Below, piece by piece: positions 11,424-21,928 of a stretch of 58,780 nucleotides of DNA; within the stretch, counting starts at the first letter, position 1, and every line of letters begins with the position of its first letter. The stretch spans positions 1 through 58,780 of the IMG/VR virus record IMGVR_UViG_3300008459_000049. The stretch is one strand, 5' to 3'. Origin of the DNA: a virus. A program made the translations under genes and the position numbers. A model generated the notes under the pieces. That model was not told the origin of the DNA. It saw only the letters and a list, made by a program, of their open reading frames with translations, and did no database searches.

Positions 11424-12848
11424 TTATCCAACCTTAAACTTAAATGTGTCTGGGAATTCTATTAAATTTATTCCGTCGTATCTAGCTAGTTTTATTCCAT
11501 AAGTATATTGTTCTTCTAGTAAGGACATATCTAAATCAAAATAATTTCCCGTTGAATCATAGGAAGTTTTTGTGTAAGCTAATGATCCAGTAGAATAATC
11601 TACGACAACATAATTATCGCTCAATCTAAAAATTTTGTAATATAAATCTTGTAAACATGTATTTTCTATTGTATTATATGCTTTTGTATATATTGTTGGT
11701 TGCCAATCAGTCTGTCTTGCAAAAATATTAAATCTCATAACTTCAGAATTAGTATAAGAGCCTTTATTATTTATTATATTAACTACATATTCATCTAGTG
11801 AATTTGTGTCACTATTTGTTCTCTGTAAAACATCTATAGAGCTATAAAAATAATTTCCGGCAGTACTAAACCATTGATCATATAAAACACTTGCAGTTGT
11901 ATCAACAATAATCTCAGCTTTATAAACTCCAGCAGAAGGGTTAGTTACTTGAACAAAATCTGGTGTTATTTCGTTTGTTCTTGCTTCGTTGGTGAATAAA
12001 CTTATTTCTACTGTTGGATTTCCTACAATATTTTTTAATCTTCCGTTTACTTTATTGTAGAAATAAATACACATTGTGTTATCGGAATCCGATAAGGCAT
12101 CACTTTTAGCATAAAAGTTGCCTCTATCATCAGTATTTATTGCTTCCCATCTTGCCTCTAGCGCTGGTCTACGAAAAAAGAATTCACTGCTTCTTGCTGA
12201 GAATTTTTTTGTATAAAAACTTCTTTTTAGAGTACCATCCTCAAAAGAGCCAGAGAGTTTTATTAAAAAACCATTATTTGGAAGCGTACCAGAGATCCAC
12301 TCTTCAACAAGATCAGTAACGTCTAGATCTATATCTTCTATTCCTGTATCAAAATTATATTCTAAATTATATTCGCTATTTGTATAAGAGCCTGGTGTTT
12401 GCCATAATGATCCACTTTGTGCATATTGCCAAGTAGCACCGTTTCCATTGTCTACTGTTGACTTCCATCCTAGATCAGTGTAGTTTTCCATATCTAATCC
12501 ATAACCTTCATCCCAACTTTTTGTTACATTTGAAATATGTACTTTATAATTTTTTGGTAGAGTATATGGATGCTTTACGTTAAACATTCTTAAAAAGAAC
12601 TTCATACTTCCAGATTGTGGAACTTTTGAAATTGCTCTATCTGATATAATATTTTCTATTGGAAACTGTATAAGAATTCTACTTTTTTCTGGCTCAAGAG
12701 TAGCATTACTTAGTCTGTTGTATACAGAAAAAATCTCAAGCGAGTCTGCTGCGCCTATATTTGCGTCTTCAGCTCTTTCTATTAAATTATTTCTAAAGGC
12801 ATTTGTTATTGTAGTGTCTTTATTTGCTATATATCTTTTAATTGACAT
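11424..12848 (-). CDS. DNRLRE-like domain structural protein (474 aa)
   Basis: Residues ~10-240 fit the DNRLRE/disaggregatase-related pattern: an opening with conserved Asn/Leu spacing, RILIQFPIENI, then KSWDEGYG, DLDVTDLVEEW, NNGFLIKLSG, and a C-terminal FSARSSEFFFRRPALEARW. This fold is a beta-sandwich often found in surface and carbohydrate-associated proteins. The remaining half is beta-rich with no recognised motif. The stop lies just left of the preceding gene's start and the ATG overlaps the gp6-like stop, so it is translationally linked to the baseplate genes. A tail or appendage attachment role is inferred. Confidence 0.75.
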   Translation of the reverse strand: MSIKRYIANKDTTITNAFRNNLIERAEDANIGAADSLEIFSVYNRLSNATLEPEKSRILIQFPIENIISDRAISKVPQSGSMKFFLRMFNVKHPYTLPKNYKVHISNVTKSWDEGYGLDMENYTDLGWKSTVDNGNGATWQYAQSGSLWQTPGSYTNSEYNLEYNFDTGIEDIDLDVTDLVEEWISGTLPNNGFLIKLSGSFEDGTLKRSFYTKKFSARSSEFFFRRPALEARWEAINTDDRGNFYAKSDALSDSDNTMCIYFYNKVNGRLKNIVGNPTVEISLFTNEARTNEITPDFVQVTNPSAGVYKAEIIVDTTASVLYDQWFSTAGNYFYSSIDVLQRTNSDTNSLDEYVVNIINNKGSYTNSEVMRFNIFARQTDWQPTIYTKAYNTIENTCLQDLYYKIFRLSDNYVVVDYSTGSLAYTKTSYDSTGNYFDLDMSLLEEQYTYGIKLARYDGINLIEFPDTFKFKVG

Positions 12849-14647
12849 TATAATATTGTTCCTTTAATATCAGATACTGGAAACTTTAATTCCATAACTG
12901 CGTTTAATGGAACCTTTACGTATCTCTTGTCAGCTGTTAAATTTTCTTCTATATTAAAATTACTGAGAGAATAGTTTCCTCCGTTTTTTGAAGTTATTCT
13001 TACGCTAACAACATCAAGTATCGATGGGACTTTTTTCAAAGCAAGTAAAATATTGTTTACCATAAACGGTTCGCCAAACTCTGGTAATATAGAAAAATCT
13101 TTTCTTAATTGTTCTAAAGCATCTGATAAAGTATCATATTTAGACTTATCTGGTGATCCAATAGCTATAAATTCTATACCATAATTTATAATTTTACCAT
13201 CAAGTATATCTATTGTATCATTTAACATTTTACTCTTTTCTATCCAATGTTTTAAATTATTTTTAACAATTTGGTTTGAAGAAGTTAAAAGACCATCAGA
13301 ATCTTCCGATAAGACATATAAATTTAAATTTCTTTTAAGTGAATTTTCGTCTTTAATGACTGAAACTCTTTTTATAGATCCAAATTTTGCTGGCATAGCA
13401 TAGGATAATGCTTTATAGTCACTCTCTGTTACTGCTCTATTTTGCATAGAGAAAGAGTTTTTTATTCTTATTTTTAATTCCTCTGTATTAAAATCAGAGA
13501 CATCTCCAAGTATTGGAGATTCATTTGTTACTTCTACACTTTTTTTAACAACTTCTACCATATCTTTATTTAAGTTTTGTTCATCTTTAAATGAAAAATC
13601 ATAATAAAGAACCGTATTTAATGCATCTGTTCCAAAATTAACAGATTTAGTAGAATCATTTTTTCTGTAAACTATTGTTAAAATAGTATTAGATGGAGCG
13701 ATACCCAACTTATCATTGTTTAATAGTCTAGAGGGGTCAAAGGAATCGCTTGAAATATAATCTTTTCCATGAAGCTGTAAAATTGCTTTTGAGGGATCAG
13801 CGAAAAAATTATTATTTTCGATTTCAACTTCTGCACTTGCTCCAAACTGGAGGTATGTTTTACCGAGCAAAGTTTCGCTAGTAAACCTTCTTGGAACAAG
13901 GTATGGTTTTAGAATTTCTTTGGCTGTTTTTGAAGTTTCTGTATCTTTATTTGTAACTGATTTAAAGATAACATTTTGCGAGAGATAATCTACTTCATAA
14001 TAATCATTACCTTCAGAATCAGTTACGGTTAAAATTTCAACAATATTTGGATCAGAAAGCTCTATTTTTAGAAATTTTTGATATTCACCAATAGTTATTC
14101 TTTCTGTTTTAATATCACCAGAAACAACTCTTCCATATGCTTTTATACCATAATAGGTTGTTGAGCCGTTTCCATCATCTTTTATGGCTCTTTTTTCATT
14201 TCTTACATCATCAAACCTAACATCCTCATTTAAAATAAATCTTGTTCTATCGGAAGTTCCTAAAATTGTACCCTTTTTTAATATTGGAGCATAATTTAAA
14301 TCTGGACCAAGCCCGACTGAAACAGCTGGAACTGTTATATAAAAAGAAGCAATACCAGAAGAAGTATAACCATTGTTATACTTAAATCCCATTTGTTTTG
14401 CAATTTTTAATATATTAGAAAATTCTGAGGCTGTTTCTAAAAATGATTCATTCGCTTGATAATCCAAATAAAAAGATAATATGTCTCCAACATATGCTAC
14501 AGTGTCTAGCATTAAGGAGCCAAAACCACCCTCGTTAAAGTCTTTGTATGTATTAGGATAATATCTTTTAGCGTGCTCTATTAGATCGTTTTTTATTTTT
14601 TCAAAATCACGACTTGTATATTTTATTGGAATTATTTTTTTTGCCAT
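12848..14647 (-). CDS. Baseplate wedge protein, gp6/baseplate-J-like
   Basis: 599 residues. The N-terminus has the typical gp6-like layout: IKYTSRDFEKIKNDLIEHAK, then FNEGGFGSLMLDTVAYVGD, LSFYLDYQANESFLETA, and AKQMGFKYN. The C-terminal half contains NRAVTESDYKAL and a beta-rich segment, as in baseplate J-family proteins. In T4, gp6 dimers form the inner wedge ring that clamps the baseplate and transmits the sheath-contraction signal. It is directly downstream of the gp25-like gene, the usual arrangement for contractile-tail baseplates. Confidence 0.9.
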   Translation of the reverse strand: MAKKIIPIKYTSRDFEKIKNDLIEHAKRYYPNTYKDFNEGGFGSLMLDTVAYVGDILSFYLDYQANESFLETASEFSNILKIAKQMGFKYNNGYTSSGIASFYITVPAVSVGLGPDLNYAPILKKGTILGTSDRTRFILNEDVRFDDVRNEKRAIKDDGNGSTTYYGIKAYGRVVSGDIKTERITIGEYQKFLKIELSDPNIVEILTVTDSEGNDYYEVDYLSQNVIFKSVTNKDTETSKTAKEILKPYLVPRRFTSETLLGKTYLQFGASAEVEIENNNFFADPSKAILQLHGKDYISSDSFDPSRLLNNDKLGIAPSNTILTIVYRKNDSTKSVNFGTDALNTVLYYDFSFKDEQNLNKDMVEVVKKSVEVTNESPILGDVSDFNTEELKIRIKNSFSMQNRAVTESDYKALSYAMPAKFGSIKRVSVIKDENSLKRNLNLYVLSEDSDGLLTSSNQIVKNNLKHWIEKSKMLNDTIDILDGKIINYGIEFIAIGSPDKSKYDTLSDALEQLRKDFSILPEFGEPFMVNNILLALKKVPSILDVVSVRITSKNGGNYSLSNFNIEENLTADKRYVKVPLNAVMELKFPVSDIKGTIL

Positions 14648-14665
14648 ATGTCTTCCCTCTAGACA

Positions 14666-15046
14666 TTAATTAGGCATAAGTAATAAATTTATCTGATCTT
14701 CGTTTTGGAAATTGTTTATATAATAACTTATTTTTAAGTTTATTCCAACTTCGCTATTAGCCATTTCTGATATTTCTATATTTGTAATTTTTAAAAATTT
14801 CATATAGTTAGCAACTTGACTGTTAATTCTTGAAATAATTTGTGTATTAACTTCTTTTACTTTTTGTTCAAAAAGATATTTTTTTATTCCAACACCATAA
14901 TCAGGCAGCATCATCCTTTCGCCTGGATTGGTTAATAAAAGCATTTTAAAATCCTGCTTTATTGATTCAAGAGCTGTTTTGTTCATCGTGAACAAACCAT
15001 CTTGAGAATCTTTTATTAGTGGCAATTTTGGTGAGTATCCCTGCAT
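14666..15046 (-). CDS. Baseplate wedge protein gp25-like
   Basis: 126 residues, the normal size of the gp25/gpW-like wedge family. The diagnostic segment LLTNPGERMMLPDYGVGIKK followed by YLFEQ is near residue 35-60, and the C-terminus holds a predicted beta strand pair. In contractile tails this protein initiates sheath assembly on the wedge. It lies 12 bases downstream of the 1986-residue gene and 18 bases before gp6-like, so it belongs to the same baseplate operon. Confidence 0.92.
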   Translation of the reverse strand: MQGYSPKLPLIKDSQDGLFTMNKTALESIKQDFKMLLLTNPGERMMLPDYGVGIKKYLFEQKVKEVNTQIISRINSQVANYMKFLKITNIEISEMANSEVGINLKISYYINNFQNEDQINLLLMPN

Positions 15047-15057
15047 TTTATTTTTCC

Positions 15058-18000
15058 TTACCAGTCATTTGAATAATAATTTGGAGTAAAATCATCTTTT
15101 ATTATTTTTATTTGTGGTGCTGGTTGAGCTGGTGGATCTGTCCAATCAGCAGATTCTCGACCTTGAGGCTGTGGTCCTTCTTCTGGCATATAAAGTTGCT
15201 GCTGTGGAGGTGGTTCTGCTAAATATTCATCTAGAGAAGCCGCTCCAGCAGGTTGTGAAAGCGGACCAGCTGAAGTTATAACTTGCGTAATTGGACCATC
15301 TGAAAATATTTGTCTTTCTATCATTGGACCAGTTCTTCTAGATTCAACATTATTTATATAATAATTATTTTTATCTAAAATTAATTTATCTTCATTTTTT
15401 ACGTCAGAACATTCTGTATTACTATCATTTTCAGCTACTTGCTCAAGTTCTTTATTTTTCTCTTTATCGCTTTCATCTTGATACCACAAACCAGAAAGAT
15501 AATAAATAGTATTTAATGGATTAAAGCAAAATACTGGATTGGCTGTTGCTGTAGCAATAGTTGCCATAGGTAATCCTATACCTGGTATCGTTATGGAAGA
15601 AATATCAGGAATAATTGTTTTAAGAGCCTTATAAGTACCAGAGCTTATGGCAACGTTTGGATCTGATCCTTCTATAAATCCTTTTACTATATCAAAAGGA
15701 GTTTTAATTAAAGATTGTAAAATAAATGTTCCAACAATTGAAAATGGATTTGAGTTTTCTATCTCTTGTTGATTATTTGGGTCTGGTATAATTGGTTGCC
15801 CACCAGATGTAACAATTTTAGCTGTCTGAGTTGATAGTTTTTTAGTGCCGGTAAAAGCCACCATTGTTTCTGGTTTTGTCATCCCAGAAAAAACATTTGC
15901 CATAAATAAAATTGATATATATTTTTTTATTGGAAAAATATGCTCAAATACTAATCTAAAGATTGGATTGCCGTCATTAAAATCATTAATATCGCCTTCG
16001 AAAATTAATAATTTTTTATTTTTAATAAAAGGAGTTTCTGATGCAAATTCTTCAAAGGCATTATTTTGTACATATGACTGCGGGGCCGTCTGTATGCCTT
16101 CGTATGTAGCTATTAAAAATAATTGTTTAGTTTCATCACTATATTCAAAAATATTATTAAAGTTTATAATATTTGATAATTCTTTATAAGAATTCCATCT
16201 TTTTAGACCTATTTGGATATCCGCGTATGGAGGAGAGTTTTTCATCTCTCCTAATTTATTATTTGTATCCTCTAAAATTCTTTTTGCTAATTTTGGAAAT
16301 GAGTGAACAGTTAATTCATTTAAAATAAAATTTTTAAATAATTGTTTTTTCTCTTCTTTGCTTAAATCTCTTTTTTCTAAATCTTGTTTTGTATAAATTC
16401 TTTCAAGATAAGACATGAGAATGTCGTAATATGTTTTATCATGCAATTTTAATTCTATTTCAACCAAAGAAGATATAAAATCTAAAGTTAAATTATCATC
16501 TCTTAATACTTGAGGATCAAAATATCCAAAAACACCAAGTCCTCTTAGCATAATATCATCTATAAACATTCGTATAGTTAATTTATGCAAAGAAGATAAA
16601 ATAATATTTTGATTATCGTCAGTTTCAAGATTTTTTAATTCAGAAGATGAAATAGATTTATTCTTAGTAATATGTTCAGACATAACTATATCACTACAAG
16701 AAGATTTTTTCTTGCCGTCAATAGCTTCGTTTTTTAAATCATCTATATCAAGATAATTTGGTCTGACTTTACAAGCAATCTGTTTATCAGTCTGTTTTAA
16801 TTTTATTTGAAAAAAATCTGTATATGGAACAACTATTGGTTTTGGTGGACTTTCTTTGCTTTCTTTATTTTTTGCATCTTTTAAGATTACTTCATTTAAT
16901 TTTATAGTATCTAAAAATATATTTTCTCGCAAAACAGAGTCTGCAATAGATGTACGTATTTTTCTAGTTACATTTTCATACTGCTTGTCTATTTCGTATA
17001 ACTGAAAATTGTCGTTTAGTTCTATATTCTTACTTATAAGAAATTTTTCAAAAACCTCTTTTAAAATTATAAAATTATTATTTACCCCAGCACCTTTAAC
17101 AATTTTTTCAACTTCAGAGTCAAGCACGGAATAATCTTCTATCTGGATAAAGCTTTTTAAATTATTTTGTATATTTAAGCTCCAAAAGCTTTTCATTCTT
17201 CCGTCATCCGGAAAATCACCAGTTATTATATCTTTATATAATATATTAAAATCTGGGTATTTTATTGTTGATTTAAATGCAACTCTATAATAACCTTCCA
17301 CTTTATCATAATGGCTTATAGTTTCGTTTAATTTTATAATTAATTCATCAGAAAGCGCCGTAGAAGTTTTACTTGCTACGACTTTATTCATTTCTCTTAT
17401 AAATGATTCAAAGTTAGTTCTTTCGTCTTTTATAAATTTTGCGACAGATAGATAAGTAGAAACTCCATTTTTTTCTAAATAATCAACATCGATAGAATTT
17501 GGACTGTCGATTGCTTTTAGGAAGTCATCTATTTTTGATTCAACTTTTCTATTATCTTTAATTCTTGCAAAGTCATCTAGTTTTGCTAATTTTTTAAATA
17601 TAGCATTCCAATTTGAGGCTGGGTCTTCCGCATATTTCATGACTATATCGGTTGCAGTATATAATAAATAAATATCAAATAATCCAAAAAAGCCAGATAA
17701 GAATAATTTTAAGTTTTCATTAGCTATATTAACATTTTCTCTTAAAATGCCATCAATTAAATTAATATCAAGTTGTTCTTGTAATTTTCCACTTATAGAT
17801 ACTTTGTGATTTAAACTGATATCTTCATAAATTTGATATTCTGTATCTTGCTCTGCTATTTCTCTATTTGTTATTTTATTTAAAATATTTTTAAATATAT
17901 AGTGAGGCAATATTTCTGATTCTTGGGCAAGCTCGTTGTCTTGCTTTAAATCATCTTGAGTTGGTTTTTTAGCTTGAATTTGTAGATCTTTGAATTCTAA

Positions 18001-21000
18001 TAAGGTAGGGCTTTTTTTTCTAACAGAATAAAGAGTCTTTTTCCAAGTGTTTGAATCTGAGTCAAAAGATTCATAGATATCATCTACTACTGAGTTCATC
18101 ATAGACTTAAAAGAATCAACCCTAATAGTTGGATCTATTGCCCCAGGTGTATAAGTTCCATCATCATTTTTTTTACACAAAGCACTTGGAAAATTAGAAA
18201 CATCAAAAGGAGTGTCTGAATCTAAAAATTTTAATATTTCTTCTACATCTTTTTTTTCTTTTTCTTTTAAATCGTTTAAAATAGCTTCAACTACTTCAGA
18301 TGGTAAACCTTTATTGCTTGCTATTATCTCTCTCGCCTTTTGTTTTGTACCGTCGTCGCATTTATTTTCTGGATTATTGTTCTCTACTTGCTGATCTGGG
18401 CAAATACTTTTTAGTTGAGTTTCTCCTAAAATTGTAGCTATTTTAGAAAAAAATAATTTAATATCATCATGTGAAGTTAATTTTTTAGAAATATCAGGGT
18501 TTTTAATTCTTATTACATTTAGTATTTCATCATAGACATCAGCATTTGCATTTTTACCATTTAATAATTGACAAATCTCTCCAGTTGTTAATAAACAAAG
18601 AAGATTAGAAACAAGATCTTTTATTTTATCTCTAGCTTGTTTTTTATCTTTTTCATCTATATCTCCAAATATATCTTTTAATAGACTATCAGCGTTTTCG
18701 TTTTCAAAATTAGGAGAATTACTTAATCCATCTAAAAGTGCATTATTCGGTAAACCATTTTGCGCCTCTTCTTCATTTTTTTGATCTAAACAATTTTTTA
18801 TTGCTAATTTAATTAATGCTTCTGAAGTCTTATTTAATATATCTATAATTAATTTTACAAAATATTTTTCTAAATCGGAAATAAGGTCAGCATTTGGATC
18901 ATAAATAGGAATTTCTGGTAGTTTTAATTCATTAAACTTTTTTAATACTTGTGTAACAAATGGATTACAAACAGAAGAATAAATAAAATCTTCTAGGGCA
19001 CTTTTTGCTTTATTGTATTTATTTAATAAATCACTTAATGTTTGTGCATCTACGTTTTTTGTAGTACAAGCAAGACCAGCAGCAAGAAGGCCAACTATAT
19101 TTGCCTCCTTTCCAGCGTCTATATAAAAATTTGCATATTGAACAGGTGAAGCGTCCGCTGGTGGCTTTTCAAAGCCAAATATTTTACTCCAAGGGCTACC
19201 TAAATCTACAGACATATTAACCAATGCTTTAGATATTTCTGACCCTTCGAATTTAATTTGTGCTTTTTTATCTTGTTTTATTAAATTATTCCATGTATCG
19301 TAAGCAGAAACTATATCGCTTCCAAAATATTCATGAATTTTTTTACCTTGTTCTATTGTAGGATTAATATTTTGCTCTATGCATCTTCCAACATCTAAAG
19401 GCAATGCTGTTATAGAAGTTATTTTAGGATAGTGATTAGTTTCTACCCAGTTAGAAAAAGTAATTTCAACCCCTGCTTTTTTTATATCTTTACCATCAAA
19501 AACACTACCAAAATTTACAGCAGAAGAATAAAGATCAGTTAATTGATTTGATATAGGAGAAAAAAATTGATCTTGCGGAATAGAATTTTTATTAATACTT
19601 TTTATCCACTCACTAATTTCTTTATCATTATAAAGAGTTTGATTAAACTGTGTCAGCGAAAATATTTTTTTATCTACATTTGGTCTATATTCGCCATTTT
19701 TTTCTTTTAATTCATCATAAAAATTTCCAATAGATTGGATTTCTGATAGATATTGCTCTACATATTTTTGTTTAAATTTGCTAATATATCTCTGATAAAT
19801 ATAATTCGTTAATGTTTTTGCTTTTACACACTGTTCTTCAAAAAATGAAAAAAGACCATTTGAAAGCCTAATTTTTTTACCATTAACATCATAAAACTCA
19901 ACTAAAGAAAGATTTTTTTCTTCATCAAATTTAAGAATTAATTTTCCATTCCAATGAGGCATTCTATCAAAATAATTTGAAAACCCTGAGCCACTCAGCA
20001 GATTCCAATAATTTACCCATCTTTCATTCGAACGATCTTTTATTTTTTGTGATTTAAAAAAAGATAAGTCAACTAAATTTGTTGTTTCTTTAAATTGCTT
20101 TATTCTAATATTAGAAAATATTAATTTATTTATCGCTTCATTGAATTCGTCTACTTGCTTTTTACTTTTCAATGGATCAAAGCTGACTTCTGATGGTTCT
20201 ACTCTCCATGTTCGGCTATTATATATTATACTTGTGGCATCTAATATAAGTTTTATATCGTTACAAAGAGTGTTGAATTCTTCATAAGAGCGAAAAACTA
20301 TTTCTTCAAATTTTGGTTCCGGCGGTGGTGTTTCATCGCCATCATCACCTTCATTAGATTCCGCAGTTTGCTCTTGTACCCCATTAGATTCAACGTATCT
20401 CATAGGAACAGATACAACAATTCTTATTGTTGAACACCCTCTCATTGGGACAACAATTTTTTCTGCTACTGCAAAAATATAATATTTATCTTGAAGAGAC
20501 TTCACATATTCTTTTGAAGATTGTTTGCCGTTTTCTTCAAATATAAGCGATAAGCCACCAATAATAGCTTCTTCCATTATTGAATCAAATTGACTATTAT
20601 CTATTTTTTCTTTTTGTGTATCATATAAAACTGCATATGTTCCATTTTTTTGATCTATAATAGGAACATTTATTTTTTGTGAATACCAATCTATTTCATC
20701 AGCAGATTTATTTTTTGCATATACTTCACTATCATTTACTGGGCAAGATTCCCTTGTTTCTTTATAGAGTGGTACAATCTTTTCAGTCTGTACATACCCA
20801 ATTTCTCCAGTATTAGCTTTTTTTACCTTATCCCAAGAAAAATTGAACCCAACTCTTTCTTCTAATACAACAAGAGGAGAGTTTATATCCAAAGGTTCAG
20901 CCAAAACATTATCTTTATCTGGTTCTACATCTGATGGAAAAAAATAAGCACCCTCAACTGACACGTGTTGTGCAACAGCTGGGATTAGTGGTCTTCTTAC

Positions 21001-21018
21001 GTTATCGTAATTGCTCAT
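15058..21018 (-). CDS. Very large virion structural protein (1986 aa)
   Basis: ATG start near a GAGAAGATAA ribosome site, 10 bases after the previous gene. The first ~230 residues are beta-rich. Residues ~300-1500 are mostly charged, helix-forming sequence with many Lys/Asp/Glu. A hydrophobic stretch near residues ~1750-1870 contains IPGIGLPMATIATATANP and could bury into a membrane or hub. The last ~80 residues are a Pro/Gln-rich tail (EPPPQQQLYMPEEGPQPQG). No catalytic domain is recognised. Its place between spike-like and wedge genes makes a baseplate or tail-tube-associated role likely, and a TATAAATAG element lies just upstream at 21051-21059. Confidence 0.8.
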   Translation of the reverse strand: MSNYDNVRRPLIPAVAQHVSVEGAYFFPSDVEPDKDNVLAEPLDINSPLVVLEERVGFNFSWDKVKKANTGEIGYVQTEKIVPLYKETRESCPVNDSEVYAKNKSADEIDWYSQKINVPIIDQKNGTYAVLYDTQKEKIDNSQFDSIMEEAIIGGLSLIFEENGKQSSKEYVKSLQDKYYIFAVAEKIVVPMRGCSTIRIVVSVPMRYVESNGVQEQTAESNEGDDGDETPPPEPKFEEIVFRSYEEFNTLCNDIKLILDATSIIYNSRTWRVEPSEVSFDPLKSKKQVDEFNEAINKLIFSNIRIKQFKETTNLVDLSFFKSQKIKDRSNERWVNYWNLLSGSGFSNYFDRMPHWNGKLILKFDEEKNLSLVEFYDVNGKKIRLSNGLFSFFEEQCVKAKTLTNYIYQRYISKFKQKYVEQYLSEIQSIGNFYDELKEKNGEYRPNVDKKIFSLTQFNQTLYNDKEISEWIKSINKNSIPQDQFFSPISNQLTDLYSSAVNFGSVFDGKDIKKAGVEITFSNWVETNHYPKITSITALPLDVGRCIEQNINPTIEQGKKIHEYFGSDIVSAYDTWNNLIKQDKKAQIKFEGSEISKALVNMSVDLGSPWSKIFGFEKPPADASPVQYANFYIDAGKEANIVGLLAAGLACTTKNVDAQTLSDLLNKYNKAKSALEDFIYSSVCNPFVTQVLKKFNELKLPEIPIYDPNADLISDLEKYFVKLIIDILNKTSEALIKLAIKNCLDQKNEEEAQNGLPNNALLDGLSNSPNFENENADSLLKDIFGDIDEKDKKQARDKIKDLVSNLLCLLTTGEICQLLNGKNANADVYDEILNVIRIKNPDISKKLTSHDDIKLFFSKIATILGETQLKSICPDQQVENNNPENKCDDGTKQKAREIIASNKGLPSEVVEAILNDLKEKEKKDVEEILKFLDSDTPFDVSNFPSALCKKNDDGTYTPGAIDPTIRVDSFKSMMNSVVDDIYESFDSDSNTWKKTLYSVRKKSPTLLEFKDLQIQAKKPTQDDLKQDNELAQESEILPHYIFKNILNKITNREIAEQDTEYQIYEDISLNHKVSISGKLQEQLDINLIDGILRENVNIANENLKLFLSGFFGLFDIYLLYTATDIVMKYAEDPASNWNAIFKKLAKLDDFARIKDNRKVESKIDDFLKAIDSPNSIDVDYLEKNGVSTYLSVAKFIKDERTNFESFIREMNKVVASKTSTALSDELIIKLNETISHYDKVEGYYRVAFKSTIKYPDFNILYKDIITGDFPDDGRMKSFWSLNIQNNLKSFIQIEDYSVLDSEVEKIVKGAGVNNNFIILKEVFEKFLISKNIELNDNFQLYEIDKQYENVTRKIRTSIADSVLRENIFLDTIKLNEVILKDAKNKESKESPPKPIVVPYTDFFQIKLKQTDKQIACKVRPNYLDIDDLKNEAIDGKKKSSCSDIVMSEHITKNKSISSSELKNLETDDNQNIILSSLHKLTIRMFIDDIMLRGLGVFGYFDPQVLRDDNLTLDFISSLVEIELKLHDKTYYDILMSYLERIYTKQDLEKRDLSKEEKKQLFKNFILNELTVHSFPKLAKRILEDTNNKLGEMKNSPPYADIQIGLKRWNSYKELSNIINFNNIFEYSDETKQLFLIATYEGIQTAPQSYVQNNAFEEFASETPFIKNKKLLIFEGDINDFNDGNPIFRLVFEHIFPIKKYISILFMANVFSGMTKPETMVAFTGTKKLSTQTAKIVTSGGQPIIPDPNNQQEIENSNPFSIVGTFILQSLIKTPFDIVKGFIEGSDPNVAISSGTYKALKTIIPDISSITIPGIGLPMATIATATANPVFCFNPLNTIYYLSGLWYQDESDKEKNKELEQVAENDSNTECSDVKNEDKLILDKNNYYINNVESRRTGPMIERQIFSDGPITQVITSAGPLSQPAGAASLDEYLAEPPPQQQLYMPEEGPQPQGRESADWTDPPAQPAPQIKIIKDDFTPNYYSNDW

Positions 21019-21028
21019 TTATCTTCTC

Positions 21029-21925
21029 TTAATTCAGGAAATGGAAAGTACTATTTATATAGCTTCCGCCAGTAGAAAGTAAATATTTTAATTTATGATT
21101 AATCATTCTAAAGTTATGCGCCGTGATCGCTTGATCGACTTTAAAATTTAATCCAAGTTCATTTGTTTTACCAGATAATATTAACTGCGGAGATAAAAAT
21201 GTTGGTTGTCCATAGAAAGGCGTTGGATGTGTATGCTTTGCTATTTCTCTATTAAAATCTCTTTGAACTTCCATAAAAGCCTTAACTATACCAGACAATT
21301 TGTTAATTTGATTTACTAAATCCGTTAATTCATCTACTAGAAATTTTCCTTTTGGGATAGGCTGAAGTTCTTGCTCTCCAGCGCTTGATATTAACTGTAC
21401 ACCATAATTTGCATCAGGTCTTTCATTATTTGATAAAATAGCGTCAGTTGTTGTTACTAATTTCATAGAGTTTCTTGATATAATTCTTATATCATCAGAT
21501 TTTAATACAATAGCAGCTCTAGCTCTTGAAGTGCCACTTTTACCTGGTGGAAGATTAAAGTTTGAATCTGCATCTGTTTTTTGACTAATATATACTCTTG
21601 ACGCATCAGAAAAAGGATTTGGATTTATTTTATTAGTTATAGTTCTTGCGTCTATTGCTGATAGTCTCCCAACGACTATATCGATCATAGAATCTTTACT
21701 ATGACCTCTTCCTCCATATCCAGAACCTAAGTCTCCCGGCCTATCTCTTCCTAATACAATATAAGAATTATTTTGACCTCTAAAAACAGTTTCGCAGTCT
21801 GCTTTATTGAACGTTGGATTATTCCAAGGTTCACTTAAAACAGTACATGAAACACCTATTTCAGCATTATAATCATAGGTTCCATTTATATTTTCTTCTA
21901 AAGGGGGTCTTAAGATAGCTACCAT
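21029..21925 (-). CDS. Putative baseplate/spike-associated structural protein (298 aa)
   Basis: The N-terminal ~100 residues contain a Gly-rich loop (RDRPGDLGSGYGGRGHSK). The middle is beta-rich with SGTSRARAAIVLKSDDI and RISRNSMKLVTT-type strands. Around residue 235 is a KHTHPTPF motif; an HxH motif sits at the iron-binding tip of some phage spikes (known for P2 gpV), but here it is only a resemblance. It sits between the OB-fold/peptidase protein and the 1986-residue protein, consistent with the central hub or spike region. No firm family assignment. Confidence 0.72.
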   Translation of the reverse strand: MVAILRPPLEENINGTYDYNAEIGVSCTVLSEPWNNPTFNKADCETVFRGQNNSYIVLGRDRPGDLGSGYGGRGHSKDSMIDIVVGRLSAIDARTITNKINPNPFSDASRVYISQKTDADSNFNLPPGKSGTSRARAAIVLKSDDIRIISRNSMKLVTTTDAILSNNERPDANYGVQLISSAGEQELQPIPKGKFLVDELTDLVNQINKLSGIVKAFMEVQRDFNREIAKHTHPTPFYGQPTFLSPQLILSGKTNELGLNFKVDQAITAHNFRMINHKLKYLLSTGGSYINSTFHFLN

Positions 21926-21928
21926 GCC

